Below are positions 1-9,702 of a DNA stretch of 64,000 bases, piece after piece. Location: NCBI RefSeq assembly GCF_051201665.1, contig NZ_CP179211.1, positions 36,126-100,125 of the forward strand. The letters run 5' to 3'. Numbering within the stretch: position 1 is the stretch's first letter; each line of letters starts with the position of its first letter. The position numbers and the translations under genes are program-made. The notes beneath the pieces were generated by a model that worked only from the letters and a program-made list of their open reading frames with translations, ran no database searches and was not told where the DNA came from. The stretch is from Psychrobium sp051201665. GTDB taxonomy: Bacteria; Pseudomonadota; Gammaproteobacteria; Enterobacterales; Psychrobiaceae.

Positions 1-1
1 T

Positions 2-670
2 CAGTTTGATCTATTTGGTGCTTTATCGAATTCAGCGACTAATTCACTCATTGAAAATGAACCTTTAGTTAAAGGCGCAAGTTTCTTTTTGACAGTACCA
101 GTAAGAACGCTAGAACTTTCTCGGGAAGAGCAAGAGGTTGCGAGAAATGATGGGAATGCTAGATTAATTAAAATTTTAAAAAATGCTGATATAGAAATTA
201 AAGAACTAATAGTAAACAAGCGCTTGTTCACAGAATACTATGCTAGCTCTAATATGTGTGATTTGACTGAAAAACAAATTACGACTAGTTATCGCACGTG
301 TAAAACAAGCATTACCAAAGGCATTATTCTAAGAACCGCAGTACTCAATGGTAAAATAGTTGCAGTAATACGCTATCAAATACCTTTTGCTAATCAATTG
401 ATAAAAACCGCAGATTATCTTGAAGAGAGTGAATATTTCTTTATGCCATTAAAAGTGGGGCGTAAAGTGGCAATTATAGCCCCACAACCATTCGTTCTGA
501 ATAAAGGACGTGTTCATTACTTCAAAACTGGTGCTAAATTTGAAGATGGACAGCCATTATCAAAGATAGAATTATTTTGGTACGTTGATGAAAGTATATC
601 TGCTACTGGTTCTGATTTATTCTTCAGCGTTGATATGGATACCTTAGAATTGGTTCCAGTTAAGGAATAA
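2..670 (+). CDS. Unknown protein, 5' end outside window
   Basis: The reading frame is open from base 2, so the start codon lies upstream of the window; a TTG at 89 is only an internal codon. At least 222 residues are visible. I recognise no family. There is no membrane segment or signal in the visible part, which is mixed alpha/beta in composition with scattered charged residues. It ends 3 bases before the next gene, an exported protein, and lies upstream of traG, so it is probably part of the same transfer operon. A role in conjugation is inferred from position only. Confidence 0.75.
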   Translation, partial: QFDLFGALSNSATNSLIENEPLVKGASFFLTVPVRTLELSREEQEVARNDGNARLIKILKNADIEIKELIVNKRLFTEYYASSNMCDLTEKQITTSYRTCKTSITKGIILRTAVLNGKIVAVIRYQIPFANQLIKTADYLEESEYFFMPLKVGRKVAIIAPQPFVLNKGRVHYFKTGAKFEDGQPLSKIELFWYVDESISATGSDLFFSVDMDTLELVPVKE

Positions 671-673
671 GGA

Positions 674-2038
674 ATGCGCTACACTACGGTGATTTATTTA
701 GTTTCTTTGTGTTTGTTAGCTGGTGGACTTCAAGCCACCAGCTTAGCTAATACGCCCGGCAAAGAAATAAGGTACGAATTAGTTAAAGCTACTGTCAAGG
801 TTGGTAGTGGCTATAAGTCAGATTCCCAAGCCTATGCAGCTGGAATTACTGCATTAAAAGTCAAGGGTGCCGCTTTGTTGGCCACTAACGTTGTGAAGGA
901 GTATGTTTCTACTCCGCACAAGTTTAAAGATGTAGTAAGAATCAATTCAACATCCGTCGTCAAACTATCAAACATTAGCACCACTCAAAAGAATGGTGTT
1001 CTGCACATATCTGCTAATGTTGAGCTCGATGACGCTCAGCTCATAGCAAAAATGAAAGAAGAGATATTGTTATCGCAGAGTAAACAAAAACTAAAAGAGT
1101 ATCGCTACTTAAAAGATTTGATTGAACAAGGTCAAAACGCCAATAAATGGAATGGGCTAGCTGATAAGATTGCCTCTACTACCCGTTATAAAATTGATAT
1201 GGATTACTTAAAAACTAAGTCAAAAATCAATAAAATTAGTAAGAAAGCAAAGTTAGACGCATTAAAAAAGAAAGTCGATGATGTTAATGCTAGGGTTCTA
1301 GCTACCGTAAAACAAAATCCATTACTATTCGTTTCAGAAGTACACATTTGTGAAAATGATGTAGGTCGAAAAATACAGTATATAAACAATTCAGTCAGTA
1401 AATTTTTAATTAAGTGGTGGGATTTTTATAGTGATAGGCCGAATCCTCCTACGAATAAGAATGCATTTGACTTAAATTATCCCCTTAATATTAATGCTTA
1501 TAAATGTATTGATGTCGTTGTGACGCTAAATACTAAGAGCATGAGTATTGTTGAGAAAGCTTTTCAGCAGTTTCAAATAGAGAAAAAGAAATATTACAAG
1601 GAACTAAGGCTAGCTCCTGATGAAGAAGTGCCTAATGTATTGCTCCCTGAAAGAGCTATCACAATAAATTCACAGCTTGTATTTGGCTTATTGGCTGATG
1701 GCAGAAACCTAACTGATTTAGATAGAGCTTATGTTAAATATCTTAGTAAAGATGAAGAGCGTTCGCCGGTAAAAGGATATTTTTCATTCTTAAGATTCAG
1801 TTATATAAATAACAAGCTTACATATACTTGGAAAAACACGGCTGATAACGACAAGTGCTTAGATAATGGCGTTTATTTTAAAAAAGATTATCCAAGTTGC
1901 TATGCTGGCGAACGCTTATTACCGTTATATTCTTATATTCGCGCAGATAAACATTCACAAGTGACATATACAGCTAGGGTTTTTTACGGTGCTGGTAGCT
2001 TAGATATTGAATCTATTGATACGATTTATAAGAACTAA
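674..2038 (+). CDS. Exported protein, FlgT/LPP20-like N-terminal region
   Basis: 454 residues with a typical Sec signal peptide (about residues 1-25, hydrophobic core VIYLVSLCLLAGG, then a small-residue cleavage region). An AAGGA just before the ATG serves as ribosome binding site. Residues about 30-130 have the pattern of FlgT/LPP20-like periplasmic domains (an Ala-rich helix with AYAAGITALK, then strands ending in ISANVEL). A lysine-rich coiled stretch follows (about 135-215) and then a C-terminal domain of unknown type containing several cysteines. It resembles the exported proteins at 35692 and 40282 in the first domain. It sits between an unknown gene and traG, suggesting a periplasmic role linked to the transfer apparatus; this is inference. 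Confidence 0.8.
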   Translation: MRYTTVIYLVSLCLLAGGLQATSLANTPGKEIRYELVKATVKVGSGYKSDSQAYAAGITALKVKGAALLATNVVKEYVSTPHKFKDVVRINSTSVVKLSNISTTQKNGVLHISANVELDDAQLIAKMKEEILLSQSKQKLKEYRYLKDLIEQGQNANKWNGLADKIASTTRYKIDMDYLKTKSKINKISKKAKLDALKKKVDDVNARVLATVKQNPLLFVSEVHICENDVGRKIQYINNSVSKFLIKWWDFYSDRPNPPTNKNAFDLNYPLNINAYKCIDVVVTLNTKSMSIVEKAFQQFQIEKKKYYKELRLAPDEEVPNVLLPERAITINSQLVFGLLADGRNLTDLDRAYVKYLSKDEERSPVKGYFSFLRFSYINNKLTYTWKNTADNDKCLDNGVYFKKDYPSCYAGERLLPLYSYIRADKHSQVTYTARVFYGAGSLDIESIDTIYKN

Positions 2039-2109
2039 TTGATGATGGTTATAAAAAATCTCCAAAACTCTTCAAAAATTAACTAATCAGTTATAAAAAA
2101 TCCAATATA

Positions 2110-2134
2110 TTGCTCCGATGTAAGTAAGGAGCAA
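2110..2134 (+). promoter_or_regulatory. Hairpin enclosing the traG ribosome binding site
   Basis: TTGCTCC (2110-2116) pairs perfectly with GGAGCAA (2128-2134) around an 11-base loop. The right arm contains the Shine-Dalgarno GGAG of traG (ATG at 2137). As drawn, the stem would hide the site, suggesting that traG translation is limited or depends on ribosomes from the upstream gene. A 13-base direct repeat (GTTATAAAAAATC) at about 2048 and 2092 also lies in this 98-base gap. Confidence 0.5.
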
Positions 2135-2136
2135 TT

Positions 2137-5100
2137 ATGGATTTAACAATTTATTCAATCGGTGATGCCCAGTGGCTTTTTTTCGTTCTTCAAGGCGTAG
2201 CCAGGATCTTCGATTATAGTAATTCTCCTTTATCTATTCTCGTAGGCGCTTCAGCCGCGCTAGGCCTATTAAGTCTTGTGGTTAGTACATGGATTAATCC
2301 CCAATCAAAACCAATTGAATCGTGGTTTTTGGGGATGCTGTTGTTTATGATTTTACTTGGCCCTTTGTCAAAAACTAATGTAACAATTGAGTCTGTCCGT
2401 GATGGGAGTGTTTATAGTGTCGATGATGTACCAGCAATAGCAAGTATTGCCGGATTTGCAACTTCAGCGCTAATGTATGGCCTAAGTACGGCTTATGAAG
2501 ATAATTGGGGAAGTGTCGATGGTTTTAAAGCCGGTCAATTTCTAGATCCTTATCGAGCGTTATTAAAATTTGACAAGTTCGGTATCCAAATGGCCTATGC
2601 GGAACAAAACGGAATTGATCCTAAAAAAATGGCCGTAGAATCGTCCCTTCAGAACTATATGGATGATTGTGTTATGTGGGACATTGAGCAAGGAGGCTCA
2701 TCTGCTGAGTTAAACAAAGCCGAAATACTCAACAGTAGTATTGGTGATGTATGGAAAAAGTTACAAGTTAAAACAAAAACAAGATCAACGTTGATTGCGG
2801 TCAATGGAGTTGAAGAGTACATCACATGCGCAGATGCATTTACCAAAATAGACAATTTCTTTGGTAGTGCCATTTTCAACAACACAGTTAATGATTTTAT
2901 GAACCGCGAGGGCATTACAAATGATGGTGTCCTTACTGCGACCGAAAAAATCACGGCAGGCTCAGCACTTCTAACAGCAAGAGGTTTAGCTACGGCTAGG
3001 GTAACATCTGATGCGTTGGCTGCGGCGGCGCAAAAAAGTAATGATAATTTAAAACTAAATCAAGAAATAATATTAATTCAATCTAAAGCACAAAGGCATT
3101 ATCAAATGGGTGCCGATAGGGAGCTTTGGCTAGAATTAGCCGTAGGATTTGCCACCTTCCTTGAAGGCTTTGTGTATTTCATGATGCCGATTATGGCAAT
3201 TATTATGGTTCTTGGTGGCCAAATGTTAAAAGCCATTGCTGGTTTTTTTGCCGTTTCTATATGGGTATCTTTGTGGCCAGTAACGATGGTTGCAGTTAAT
3301 TTCTTCACAGACTTTGCTTTATCAGGTGCGTTTGCTGGTACAGCTACAAATACCGCATTATCTTTTGGAATGTTCTCAAATAGTAAAGAAACCATTGAGA
3401 GTTACTTGGCTGTTTCTAGTTCTTTAGCAGCGGCGGTGCCAATGTTATCTATGTATATATTGCACCGAGGCGTCCATACGATGATGGGAGTAGGCGGCAA
3501 AGCAGCGCCAAATACAAGCATTGATTCATCGATGTCTAGTCCAGATATTGCTTCAATCAATGGGGGGGTAGTAACGGAAGGGAATGTTAAAACCGCTGCA
3601 ACAACTTCTTCATCAAATGATACTGAAGTCATGCAGAATGTAAAAGCTGGAACTTCTCACGGTGCACGTACCATTGATAAAGGTTCGGACAATACAATAA
3701 ATTCAATGGTAACTGCTAGTAGCTCTAGTGTTAATCAAAATACAAACGCTTCAGCACGCTCCGAAACTGCAAAACAAGAGTTAGCAAAATCAAGGGTTAA
3801 ATCAGCTGAAAGAGTTGGAAGTTTCTTAGATAGCCATGGTGATGGGTTTACTGTGTCGGATGCGCTTAGTGCTGGATTGTCTACAAGTGAAGCAGCCGCA
3901 GCGCTAACTGTACAAAAGCAATCTACAGAGAATGGATTATCAATAGCAGAACAAACAGAGTTGAATAGATCTGCAGGCATTGGATTACAAGGTGGTGCTA
4001 AAATAGGTGGTACTATAGGTGGTGATAAAAAAGGTAAAGGGCGTACAAGACTTTCAGCGGGTGGTTCAATTTCATTAGAAGGTGGAATTCGTTCTACATC
4101 AGGACGTAAAGCATCAACAACTACAACAGACGGAAGTACAAACCAAGCTTCTCAACAAACAGCCTACAACGCTCTGCATGCTGAGCAATTACAACGTGTT
4201 AAAAGCGAATTAAATAATAACGTATCTAGCTATGGTGAATCTTCAAAACTGACAGCACAACAAAGTGAAGTAGAAGCACAAGCTATTACCGCAAGTCAAC
4301 AACAGCAAAAAACAGAAGCGCAAATGACTAATTCCCTGTTTAGTCAAAGTGCAGATAATAAAGAGTTAGTTCAAAGTAAAGCGAGTAATCTAACAGCTAA
4401 AGAATCATTAACTAAAATGGCTAACAGTCTAACGCCACAACAAGCCGAAAGAGTCAATGAAGAGAATGGGTTTAAATCCAAAGGTGGTGAAACTTCGAAT
4501 CAAACGTTAGCTCGCAACTTGCGAGAACAATCTGAAGAGAAATTGAAACTTGCTGGTACAGGATTTAATGAAGGATTCTCACCACAAGCAAAACAAAATG
4601 CAGCTGCATTAGCTGTCACGACAGATGCTATTAAGAAAATGAACGCAACGAATCGCAAGTTGAGTGACTACCCTTCAGTTGATGCTCTGGAACAAGGAAA
4701 CACTAATGAGTCAGACGCGAAAAAAGCGATGTTTGAGCATCTAGGTAATGAATATAAGGCGCCATCATACAGTGTGATAGCTGGTCAAATTAGTACAAGT
4801 GGTAACGCTGATACGAGAGAAATTGACCGTGCGAACCCTGAACTCAACAAGTTTTCAAACAAAGAAGATTCGGCGTTTAATCAACTTGAAAATAAAGAAA
4901 TACCTGAAAATAACATTAAACAAATAGATCAATCACAAGCAACAAAAGATGTCTACCAAAGAGCAGCTACAACACAAGAGGAAGTGCAAAAACAAGGGAT
5001 AAAAGAAAAGGATAAAGCTGTAGAGCGTGGCACAGAAACAAGTACTGAAGTGTTAGCCGATACCAATAAAGCAGCAGCTGGTGTCGAGCTAGGGAAAAAA

Positions 5101-6195
5101 CTATTCGGTGGTACGATGATAGGAGCGTTAGCAGCTGATAATTCGATTCCAGCTATCGACAAAAGAATGCCTGGAGATAGTACATTTGCAGGTTCAGGTT
5201 TCCAAATGATGGCATTAGCTGGTGGAGATGTTGGTGAACTTATAAAAAATGACCGTAATAATTTGCCATTATTACATTCTGCTAATACACCTAAAGCACT
5301 AGCAGCGTATGAAGATGCTAAGAAGAGCGGTGAAATCAAACCTGAAGTAGCTCAAGCTATTGATGCTGGTGTAAGAGGTTTTGAAGAGTATCGTAATGGT
5401 AATAACTTGACTCCAGAATTTCAAAAGAATGAGCAAGCAGCTTTATTTTCTGAACAAAATTCTTTGAACAATAGCAGCACAAGTACTGCATTCTCTGTGG
5501 CACATGGAAATGACGAAACTGCTTCATGGTTTGCGGTGGGAGGTTTGGATGATAAATCACCTGCTATTTACTCAGCACTAAGTCACTTTGCTAATCAAAA
5601 TGGCGTAGATTTGCCTAATGAGCATTATGAGCCAAACAAAGGCTCTGGTGGTTCAAGTAATAGTATGATGCATTTAGGAAATGAAAATATCTTTATTCCT
5701 AACTATGAGCCAGGAAGTCCAAGTTCAGATAGGTTTGCTCCTCAGAATTTTGCTAAAGCCTTTGGAGATGCTTCAACTGATAAAGAACTACTGGAGCCAA
5801 GTGCAATTCAAAATGCTAAAGGTGGTTTAAGTGTTGATGATTGGGGCAATATGAATAGATTTATTCAAGGAACAGAACCAATTTCAGAAGTTAGAAGTGT
5901 AGCAATGAGTAACTTTACACGCCTAGCTAGCGCAACAAGTACAGAAAACGGCGGTAACGGTAGTTGGGATAATTATGTTAATCAAGAGCAATCTAAGGCT
6001 GTAGATCTTGCGGACGTTGATGGTAATACAAGGATGATGATTGATAACGTAGTCGATGGATCTGGTAATTTCGATGACATTGCTCCTTCACAAGTTCCGA
6101 AAGTGCAGCAAGTAATTGAATCTTTAACAATGAGTGGTGCTACACAGCGAGCCCAAGATTTAGAAAATGAATTAATGGCAAGTAATAAAATATGA
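2137..6195 (+). CDS. traG: Conjugative transfer protein TraG
   Basis: 1352 residues, matching the size and layout of F/SXT-type TraG (mating-pair stabilisation, with entry exclusion in F). The N-terminal third is the membrane TraG_N region: hydrophobic segments near residues 35-55 and 65-82, then a cluster at about 330-440 (FLEGFVYFMMPIMAIIMVLG, then a segment with WVSLWPVTMVAVNFF, then a segment ending MLSMYIL). The rest is a long soluble, Gln/Ser/Ala/Asn-rich tail, typical of the periplasmic part. Its start is set by the GGAG 5 bases upstream. It overlaps the next gene by 4 bases (ATGA), so the two are translationally coupled. The other transfer genes must lie left of the window. Confidence 0.9.
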   Translation: MDLTIYSIGDAQWLFFVLQGVARIFDYSNSPLSILVGASAALGLLSLVVSTWINPQSKPIESWFLGMLLFMILLGPLSKTNVTIESVRDGSVYSVDDVPAIASIAGFATSALMYGLSTAYEDNWGSVDGFKAGQFLDPYRALLKFDKFGIQMAYAEQNGIDPKKMAVESSLQNYMDDCVMWDIEQGGSSAELNKAEILNSSIGDVWKKLQVKTKTRSTLIAVNGVEEYITCADAFTKIDNFFGSAIFNNTVNDFMNREGITNDGVLTATEKITAGSALLTARGLATARVTSDALAAAAQKSNDNLKLNQEIILIQSKAQRHYQMGADRELWLELAVGFATFLEGFVYFMMPIMAIIMVLGGQMLKAIAGFFAVSIWVSLWPVTMVAVNFFTDFALSGAFAGTATNTALSFGMFSNSKETIESYLAVSSSLAAAVPMLSMYILHRGVHTMMGVGGKAAPNTSIDSSMSSPDIASINGGVVTEGNVKTAATTSSSNDTEVMQNVKAGTSHGARTIDKGSDNTINSMVTASSSSVNQNTNASARSETAKQELAKSRVKSAERVGSFLDSHGDGFTVSDALSAGLSTSEAAAALTVQKQSTENGLSIAEQTELNRSAGIGLQGGAKIGGTIGGDKKGKGRTRLSAGGSISLEGGIRSTSGRKASTTTTDGSTNQASQQTAYNALHAEQLQRVKSELNNNVSSYGESSKLTAQQSEVEAQAITASQQQQKTEAQMTNSLFSQSADNKELVQSKASNLTAKESLTKMANSLTPQQAERVNEENGFKSKGGETSNQTLARNLREQSEEKLKLAGTGFNEGFSPQAKQNAAALAVTTDAIKKMNATNRKLSDYPSVDALEQGNTNESDAKKAMFEHLGNEYKAPSYSVIAGQISTSGNADTREIDRANPELNKFSNKEDSAFNQLENKEIPENNIKQIDQSQATKDVYQRAATTQEEVQKQGIKEKDKAVERGTETSTEVLADTNKAAAGVELGKKLFGGTMIGALAADNSIPAIDKRMPGDSTFAGSGFQMMALAGGDVGELIKNDRNNLPLLHSANTPKALAAYEDAKKSGEIKPEVAQAIDAGVRGFEEYRNGNNLTPEFQKNEQAALFSEQNSLNNSSTSTAFSVAHGNDETASWFAVGGLDDKSPAIYSALSHFANQNGVDLPNEHYEPNKGSGGSSNSMMHLGNENIFIPNYEPGSPSSDRFAPQNFAKAFGDASTDKELLEPSAIQNAKGGLSVDDWGNMNRFIQGTEPISEVRSVAMSNFTRLASATSTENGGNGSWDNYVNQEQSKAVDLADVDGNTRMMIDNVVDGSGNFDDIAPSQVPKVQQVIESLTMSGATQRAQDLENELMASNKI

Positions 6196-7988
6196 GCGCA
6201 ACATCAGAGCAGAATGGTGCCATATCCAATGCTTTGAACAATAATTTACTTTGTGCAGCACCGGGTTCAGGGAAGACATTTACGTTAGTGAAAATAGCTT
6301 TAGAAATTCTGGCGGAAAACAAGAGTAACAGAATTTGTTTAGTTACTTTCACTAATAGTGGTGTTCAAGAGATGCAAGAACGGCTATCTAAATCGCTCAC
6401 TCCTGAACAATTGAATAGGGTAAAAGTTGCTACATTCCATTCATTATTTTTACAGCAAGCCAAATCTACATTTAAGGGAAGCCTTTTGATTGGGGCATCT
6501 CAAAGTAACTTCATCGATCGACTTCAACGTCAATTAGGAATTAAATTCTATGACGAAGTTAAAGAAGCTATTGATACAGTAGGTATGGAGCTCGATAGAA
6601 CAGCATTTGAAAATACAAAAGAGGGAGGTATTTTTAAAGCCTATCAAGATCTAAAGAAAAATAACCAGAAATATGATTTGGATGATGTTGCTCGTCGGGC
6701 TGTAGCTGGAATGATAAAGAATAAAATCTCTCCATTTAGCTATACACATTTTTTAGTAGATGAATTTCAGGATACAGATGAAATTCAATTTAGATGGCTA
6801 ATGGAACACTATAGACAGACAGGCGCCTGCTTTACTGTTGTTGCAGATGATGACCAATCGATTTATTCATTCAGAGGTGCGCTTGGATATGACATACTTT
6901 TAAAATTCCAAGAGGAAACAAAGGCAAGTTTACACCTACTTTCCAAATGTTTTAGGTGTCGGCCAGAAATCCTTTCTGCTGCGTATAACATGATTGAATT
7001 TAACGAGAATAGAATTGCGAAATCAGTAACATCTGCAAAACCTGCTGGTGGTACTTTTGAAATATATACCCATGAAACAAATTATGCACAATACAAAGTA
7101 TTCGAAAAAGACTTTATTGATAATCCTGGCGAATGGGCAATACTTTGTCGAACAAATAAACTCTTAGATACAGCTTCTTTACAACTCACAAGTTTAGGGA
7201 TCAAACATAGGGTTTCTAATGCAAAAAGCATTTGGGATACAAGGCAAGCAGACTTTGTTCTTAAGTTTCTTTACTGTTTAAGATTCCCTCATGCTGGTGG
7301 TAAATATATAGGTGAAATACTTGGATTTTTAAGAGAGAGTGAAAGTAATATTTTAGAAATTCAAAGTAGAGTCGCTTCAGCAAACGGGCTGCATCATATT
7401 CAATTGGGTACAGACGATGGATATAAACACGCAACTGAGGTTTATTTTGGTTATTTACATGATTGGTTTGATAATACAAATTCAGAAAACGATATAAGAG
7501 TTAAAGTAAAAACAATTAAAGCGCTCTTTAGCTTAGCTAAAAACGGCAGAGGTGCGATTAAGGCAAAAAATATCGGGATAGAATCTAGTGTTTTAGACAT
7601 TTTATATAGTATGAAAGGTAGTTGGTATGATCGGATAGACTACTTATTACTAAACCTGAATAAAAAGAAAGATAAGAAGGGAAACACCGATAGCAACGAA
7701 GTCGTTTTGACCACATTTCACGGCTCTAAAGGGCTGGAATACGAATTTCTCGCGATTTTTGATTTTATTCAAGGTGTATCTCCATCAAGTAGAAGTTTAG
7801 AACAAGATGCCATCAACAAATCAAGTCAAAGTTTATCTGAAGAAAGGCGATTGGCGTTTGTTGCAATGACAAGAGCTATGGAGAAATTGTTTATCCATAC
7901 GTATGAGCGTCGAGAAAACGCTGACACCGGCGACACAACTAGAGTAAAAACAAGTGAATTTGTCGAAGAAATATTGTACGAAGAATAG
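6192..7988 (+). CDS. UvrD/Rep-family superfamily 1 DNA helicase
   Basis: 598 residues with the SF1A helicase motifs in order: Walker A APGSGKT at about 23-29, motif Ia with TFTNSGVQEM, motif II DEFQDTDE at about 189, motif III with ADDDQSIYSFRGA, motif V TTFHGSKGLEYEF at about 507, and motif VI EERRLAFVAMTRA. It is shorter than UvrD (about 720 residues), like many element-borne relatives. It unwinds DNA 3' to 5' in repair or transfer. It overlaps the end of traG by 4 bases. The conjugal relaxase helicase is usually a different protein, so a role in element DNA processing or replication is likelier than strand transfer itself. Confidence 0.92.
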   Translation: MSATSEQNGAISNALNNNLLCAAPGSGKTFTLVKIALEILAENKSNRICLVTFTNSGVQEMQERLSKSLTPEQLNRVKVATFHSLFLQQAKSTFKGSLLIGASQSNFIDRLQRQLGIKFYDEVKEAIDTVGMELDRTAFENTKEGGIFKAYQDLKKNNQKYDLDDVARRAVAGMIKNKISPFSYTHFLVDEFQDTDEIQFRWLMEHYRQTGACFTVVADDDQSIYSFRGALGYDILLKFQEETKASLHLLSKCFRCRPEILSAAYNMIEFNENRIAKSVTSAKPAGGTFEIYTHETNYAQYKVFEKDFIDNPGEWAILCRTNKLLDTASLQLTSLGIKHRVSNAKSIWDTRQADFVLKFLYCLRFPHAGGKYIGEILGFLRESESNILEIQSRVASANGLHHIQLGTDDGYKHATEVYFGYLHDWFDNTNSENDIRVKVKTIKALFSLAKNGRGAIKAKNIGIESSVLDILYSMKGSWYDRIDYLLLNLNKKKDKKGNTDSNEVVLTTFHGSKGLEYEFLAIFDFIQGVSPSSRSLEQDAINKSSQSLSEERRLAFVAMTRAMEKLFIHTYERRENADTGDTTRVKTSEFVEEILYEE

Positions 7989-8385
7989 ACAGAGATAGAA
8001 TTTAGTACTATCATTATTACATCTGTTTAAGTAACAGAGCTACTACCCAAAACTACTACTTCCGCTATTGAAATCCCTGCTTTCATAGATATTCTATTTA
8101 TGTATGACGGCTCAATAGTTTGTATTTTTGGGTGTCTATAATATTTTTTGAATACTTAAACACACCTCATTAAAACCTATTTAAGTCACTAGTAGGTACT
8201 ATTCACCCCACTAATTTTTTTATTTTTAATTTTCGCTCCTATGCGTCTGTTTGCTTCACAGCAAATTATATTAATAAAAGAATTAGATTAGCTCCTCTGT
8301 ATCCTGCAGAAATGAATCATCTCTTTGAGATTGATTTGGAGCTTCCACCGTCATGCAAATAAATTTCGATTTATTTAAATGACAA
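7989..8385. other. Intergenic region with two hairpins
   Basis: No credible gene. A long imperfect hairpin at about 8289-8334 has outer arms AGCTCC/GGAGCT and inner arms AATCATCTC/GAGATTGATT with one bulge. An 8-base stem with a TTCG loop (AAATAAAT-TTCG-ATTTATTT) lies at about 8356-8375. The region probably holds the promoter and 5' end of the transcript for the small genes that follow; no promoter could be assigned with confidence. Confidence 0.4.
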
Positions 8386-8422
8386 CTATCCCATTTGGGT
8401 TCTCCCATTTTGGATAGAACCC
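8386..8422 (+). promoter_or_regulatory. Pseudoknot leader 1
   Basis: Stem 1 is CTATCC (8386-8391) with GGATAG (8412-8417); stem 2 is GGGTT (8397-8401) with AACCC (8418-8422). The strands interleave in the order S1, S2, S1', S2', so this is an H-type pseudoknot. It lies upstream of the 56-residue gene at 8458. A TCTCC within the fold (8401-8405) is complementary to the GGAGA of the ribosome binding site. Confidence 0.5.
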
Positions 8423-8457
8423 TCATGGACATTTCCATTACATCGGAGATTACTACC

Positions 8458-8628
8458 ATGTGTACAACCCCCCAGGATCATAAGTCACTAGGTTCATACT
8501 TACGTCGACGAGAATCCAAACTACTCAAACGTGCATCTCAATTAACTGAAGCTGTTGAAACAACACATCTGTTAATTAAGGCAAAGCGTTTATCTACTAA
8601 AGCTAATGAATATATATTCTCGGCTTAA
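8458..8628 (+). CDS. Small basic protein of unknown function
   Basis: 56 residues starting at the ATG after CGGAGA. An in-frame upstream ATG at 8395 overlaps the pseudoknot leader and lacks a good ribosome binding site, so 8458 is preferred. The product is helical, Arg/Lys-rich (RRRESKLLKRA) and has no membrane segment. It opens the series of genes that carry pseudoknot leaders. I recognise no family. Confidence 0.6.
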   Translation: MCTTPQDHKSLGSYLRRRESKLLKRASQLTEAVETTHLLIKAKRLSTKANEYIFSA

Positions 8629-8640
8629 TTACTAACCCCC

Positions 8641-8659
8641 AACCACACAACTTGTGGTT
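8641..8659 (+). repeat. Hairpin before the 68-residue membrane gene
   Basis: AACCACA pairs with TGTGGTT around a 5-base loop, 25 bases ahead of ATG 8684. It is a simple hairpin, without the interleaved second stem of the neighbouring leaders. It may be a stalling or processing site. Confidence 0.35.
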
Positions 8660-8683
8660 ATCAAAGCTTAAAAAGGAGTCTTT

Positions 8684-8890
8684 ATGAACTTTAACGCTTT
8701 ACTCGACTATATGATAGATTTGGCACGCGGCATAGGCATTAGCTTATTCGTTGTTTCAATATTTACCATTGCTTTAGAGAAAACTACCAACGCATTTCAA
8801 CTATCAATGAACGTCAAATTATTGGTGTTTAGTTTGTTTTGTGTTATTTTTGGTGGTGTATTATCTGCAGCTAAGAAAGAAAAGGAATAA
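8684..8890 (+). CDS. Small two-segment membrane protein
   Basis: 68 residues behind a strong AAGGAG. Two hydrophobic segments (about 12-30 and 44-60) separated by a short polar loop, ending in a lysine-rich tail. No family recognised. The next small membrane gene starts 3 bases after the stop, so the two are probably a translationally linked pair. Confidence 0.6.
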   Translation: MNFNALLDYMIDLARGIGISLFVVSIFTIALEKTTNAFQLSMNVKLLVFSLFCVIFGGVLSAAKKEKE

Positions 8891-8893
8891 ATT

Positions 8894-9004
8894 ATGTTAA
8901 CTGAAGTTCAAGCTCTTTCATTGATCATCGGTACTGTTTTTGCCATGTTTGGTTCGCTTGGTCTAATTTACCTTTGGGGCTTATGGCGTCAAAAAAAAAA
9001 TTAG
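8894..9004 (+). CDS. Single-span membrane microprotein
   Basis: 36 residues: MLTEVQ, one hydrophobic span (about residues 7-31) and a short basic tail. Its ribosome binding site AAAGGAA overlaps the end of the previous gene. The last codons lie on a run of ten A (8991-9000). A one-base slip there would bypass the TAG, and one of the two possible shifts extends the protein by a short charged tail ending at a TAG near 9025. Short length keeps confidence moderate. Confidence 0.45.
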   Translation: MLTEVQALSLIIGTVFAMFGSLGLIYLWGLWRQKKN

Positions 9005-9104
9005 ATAAACAAGAAAACAACTCATAGTTTAAAATAAACATAACCACCCAACCGTATCATTAATCTTTGATTAATCGGTACTCAATCCCTTGTGCTTATA
9101 CTTT

Positions 9105-9126
9105 AAAGATGAATTTCATCTTTTTT
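9105..9126 (+). terminator. Rho-independent terminator
   Basis: AAAGATGA, loop ATT, TCATCTTT, followed directly by further T residues. It closes the small membrane gene pair, so the 9268 gene probably has its own promoter or depends on read-through. Confidence 0.6.
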
Positions 9127-9189
9127 GTTGTGCATGAATTTTAGAAAAACTTAAGCCTCGCTTTCGTTTTCTATCTACAACCAATAAAA

Positions 9190-9243
9190 CTACCTAGTAG
9201 GAACATACAACTCCTATTATGGGTAGCTGCGTGCGCTCCTACT
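9190..9243 (+). promoter_or_regulatory. Pseudoknot leader 2
   Basis: Stem 1 CTACC (9190-9194) with GGTAG (9222-9226); stem 2 AGTAGGA (9196-9202) with TCCTACT (9237-9243), interleaved as a pseudoknot. CTCCTA (9236-9241), part of the 3' strand of stem 2, is also complementary to TAGGAG (9253-9258) at the ribosome binding site of the gene at 9268. Confidence 0.6.
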
Positions 9244-9702
9244 TAATATTTCTAGGAGGAGATTCTTATGGCACGCCCTAAGAAGAACGTCACCAAAGCC
9301 ATGCTTGCAGATTGCCTTAAAAATAAATTGTCATTTAAGGAAACTAAAAGCAGACATCCACTTGTTAATAATCCTAATTATGTTGCTCATGCAATGGAAT
9401 CAAGTAAACGCAAGCCAGATGTTTTTGAGTTAGATCCAAACATAGACGGTACATCAGCAATTCACTTCATGAAATGGGGAGAAGCTGAGTTAATCGCATT
9501 ATGGTCAGGAATCTTATATCGCTCTTTAAGCATTTTACGTTATGAAAGTAATGAAAAGGCAATAGAAGAGGAATTAGAGGGAGTGTTCATAATTCTGTGT
9601 CATTTCAGTAGAATATAATAAAACAGGAATGACACATGACTAACTCTTTTGATTTTGAGCAAGCATTAACAGATTTACAAGCTGGTAAAAGCCTCACTGG
9701 TA

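Noticed and set aside
2655..5560. Reverse-strand open frames within traG
   Set aside because: Shadow frames without start signals; the forward TraG frame explains the region fully.
8395..8457. Upstream ATG for the 8458 gene
   Set aside because: It lies inside the pseudoknot leader without a ribosome binding site, whereas 8458 follows CGGAGA.
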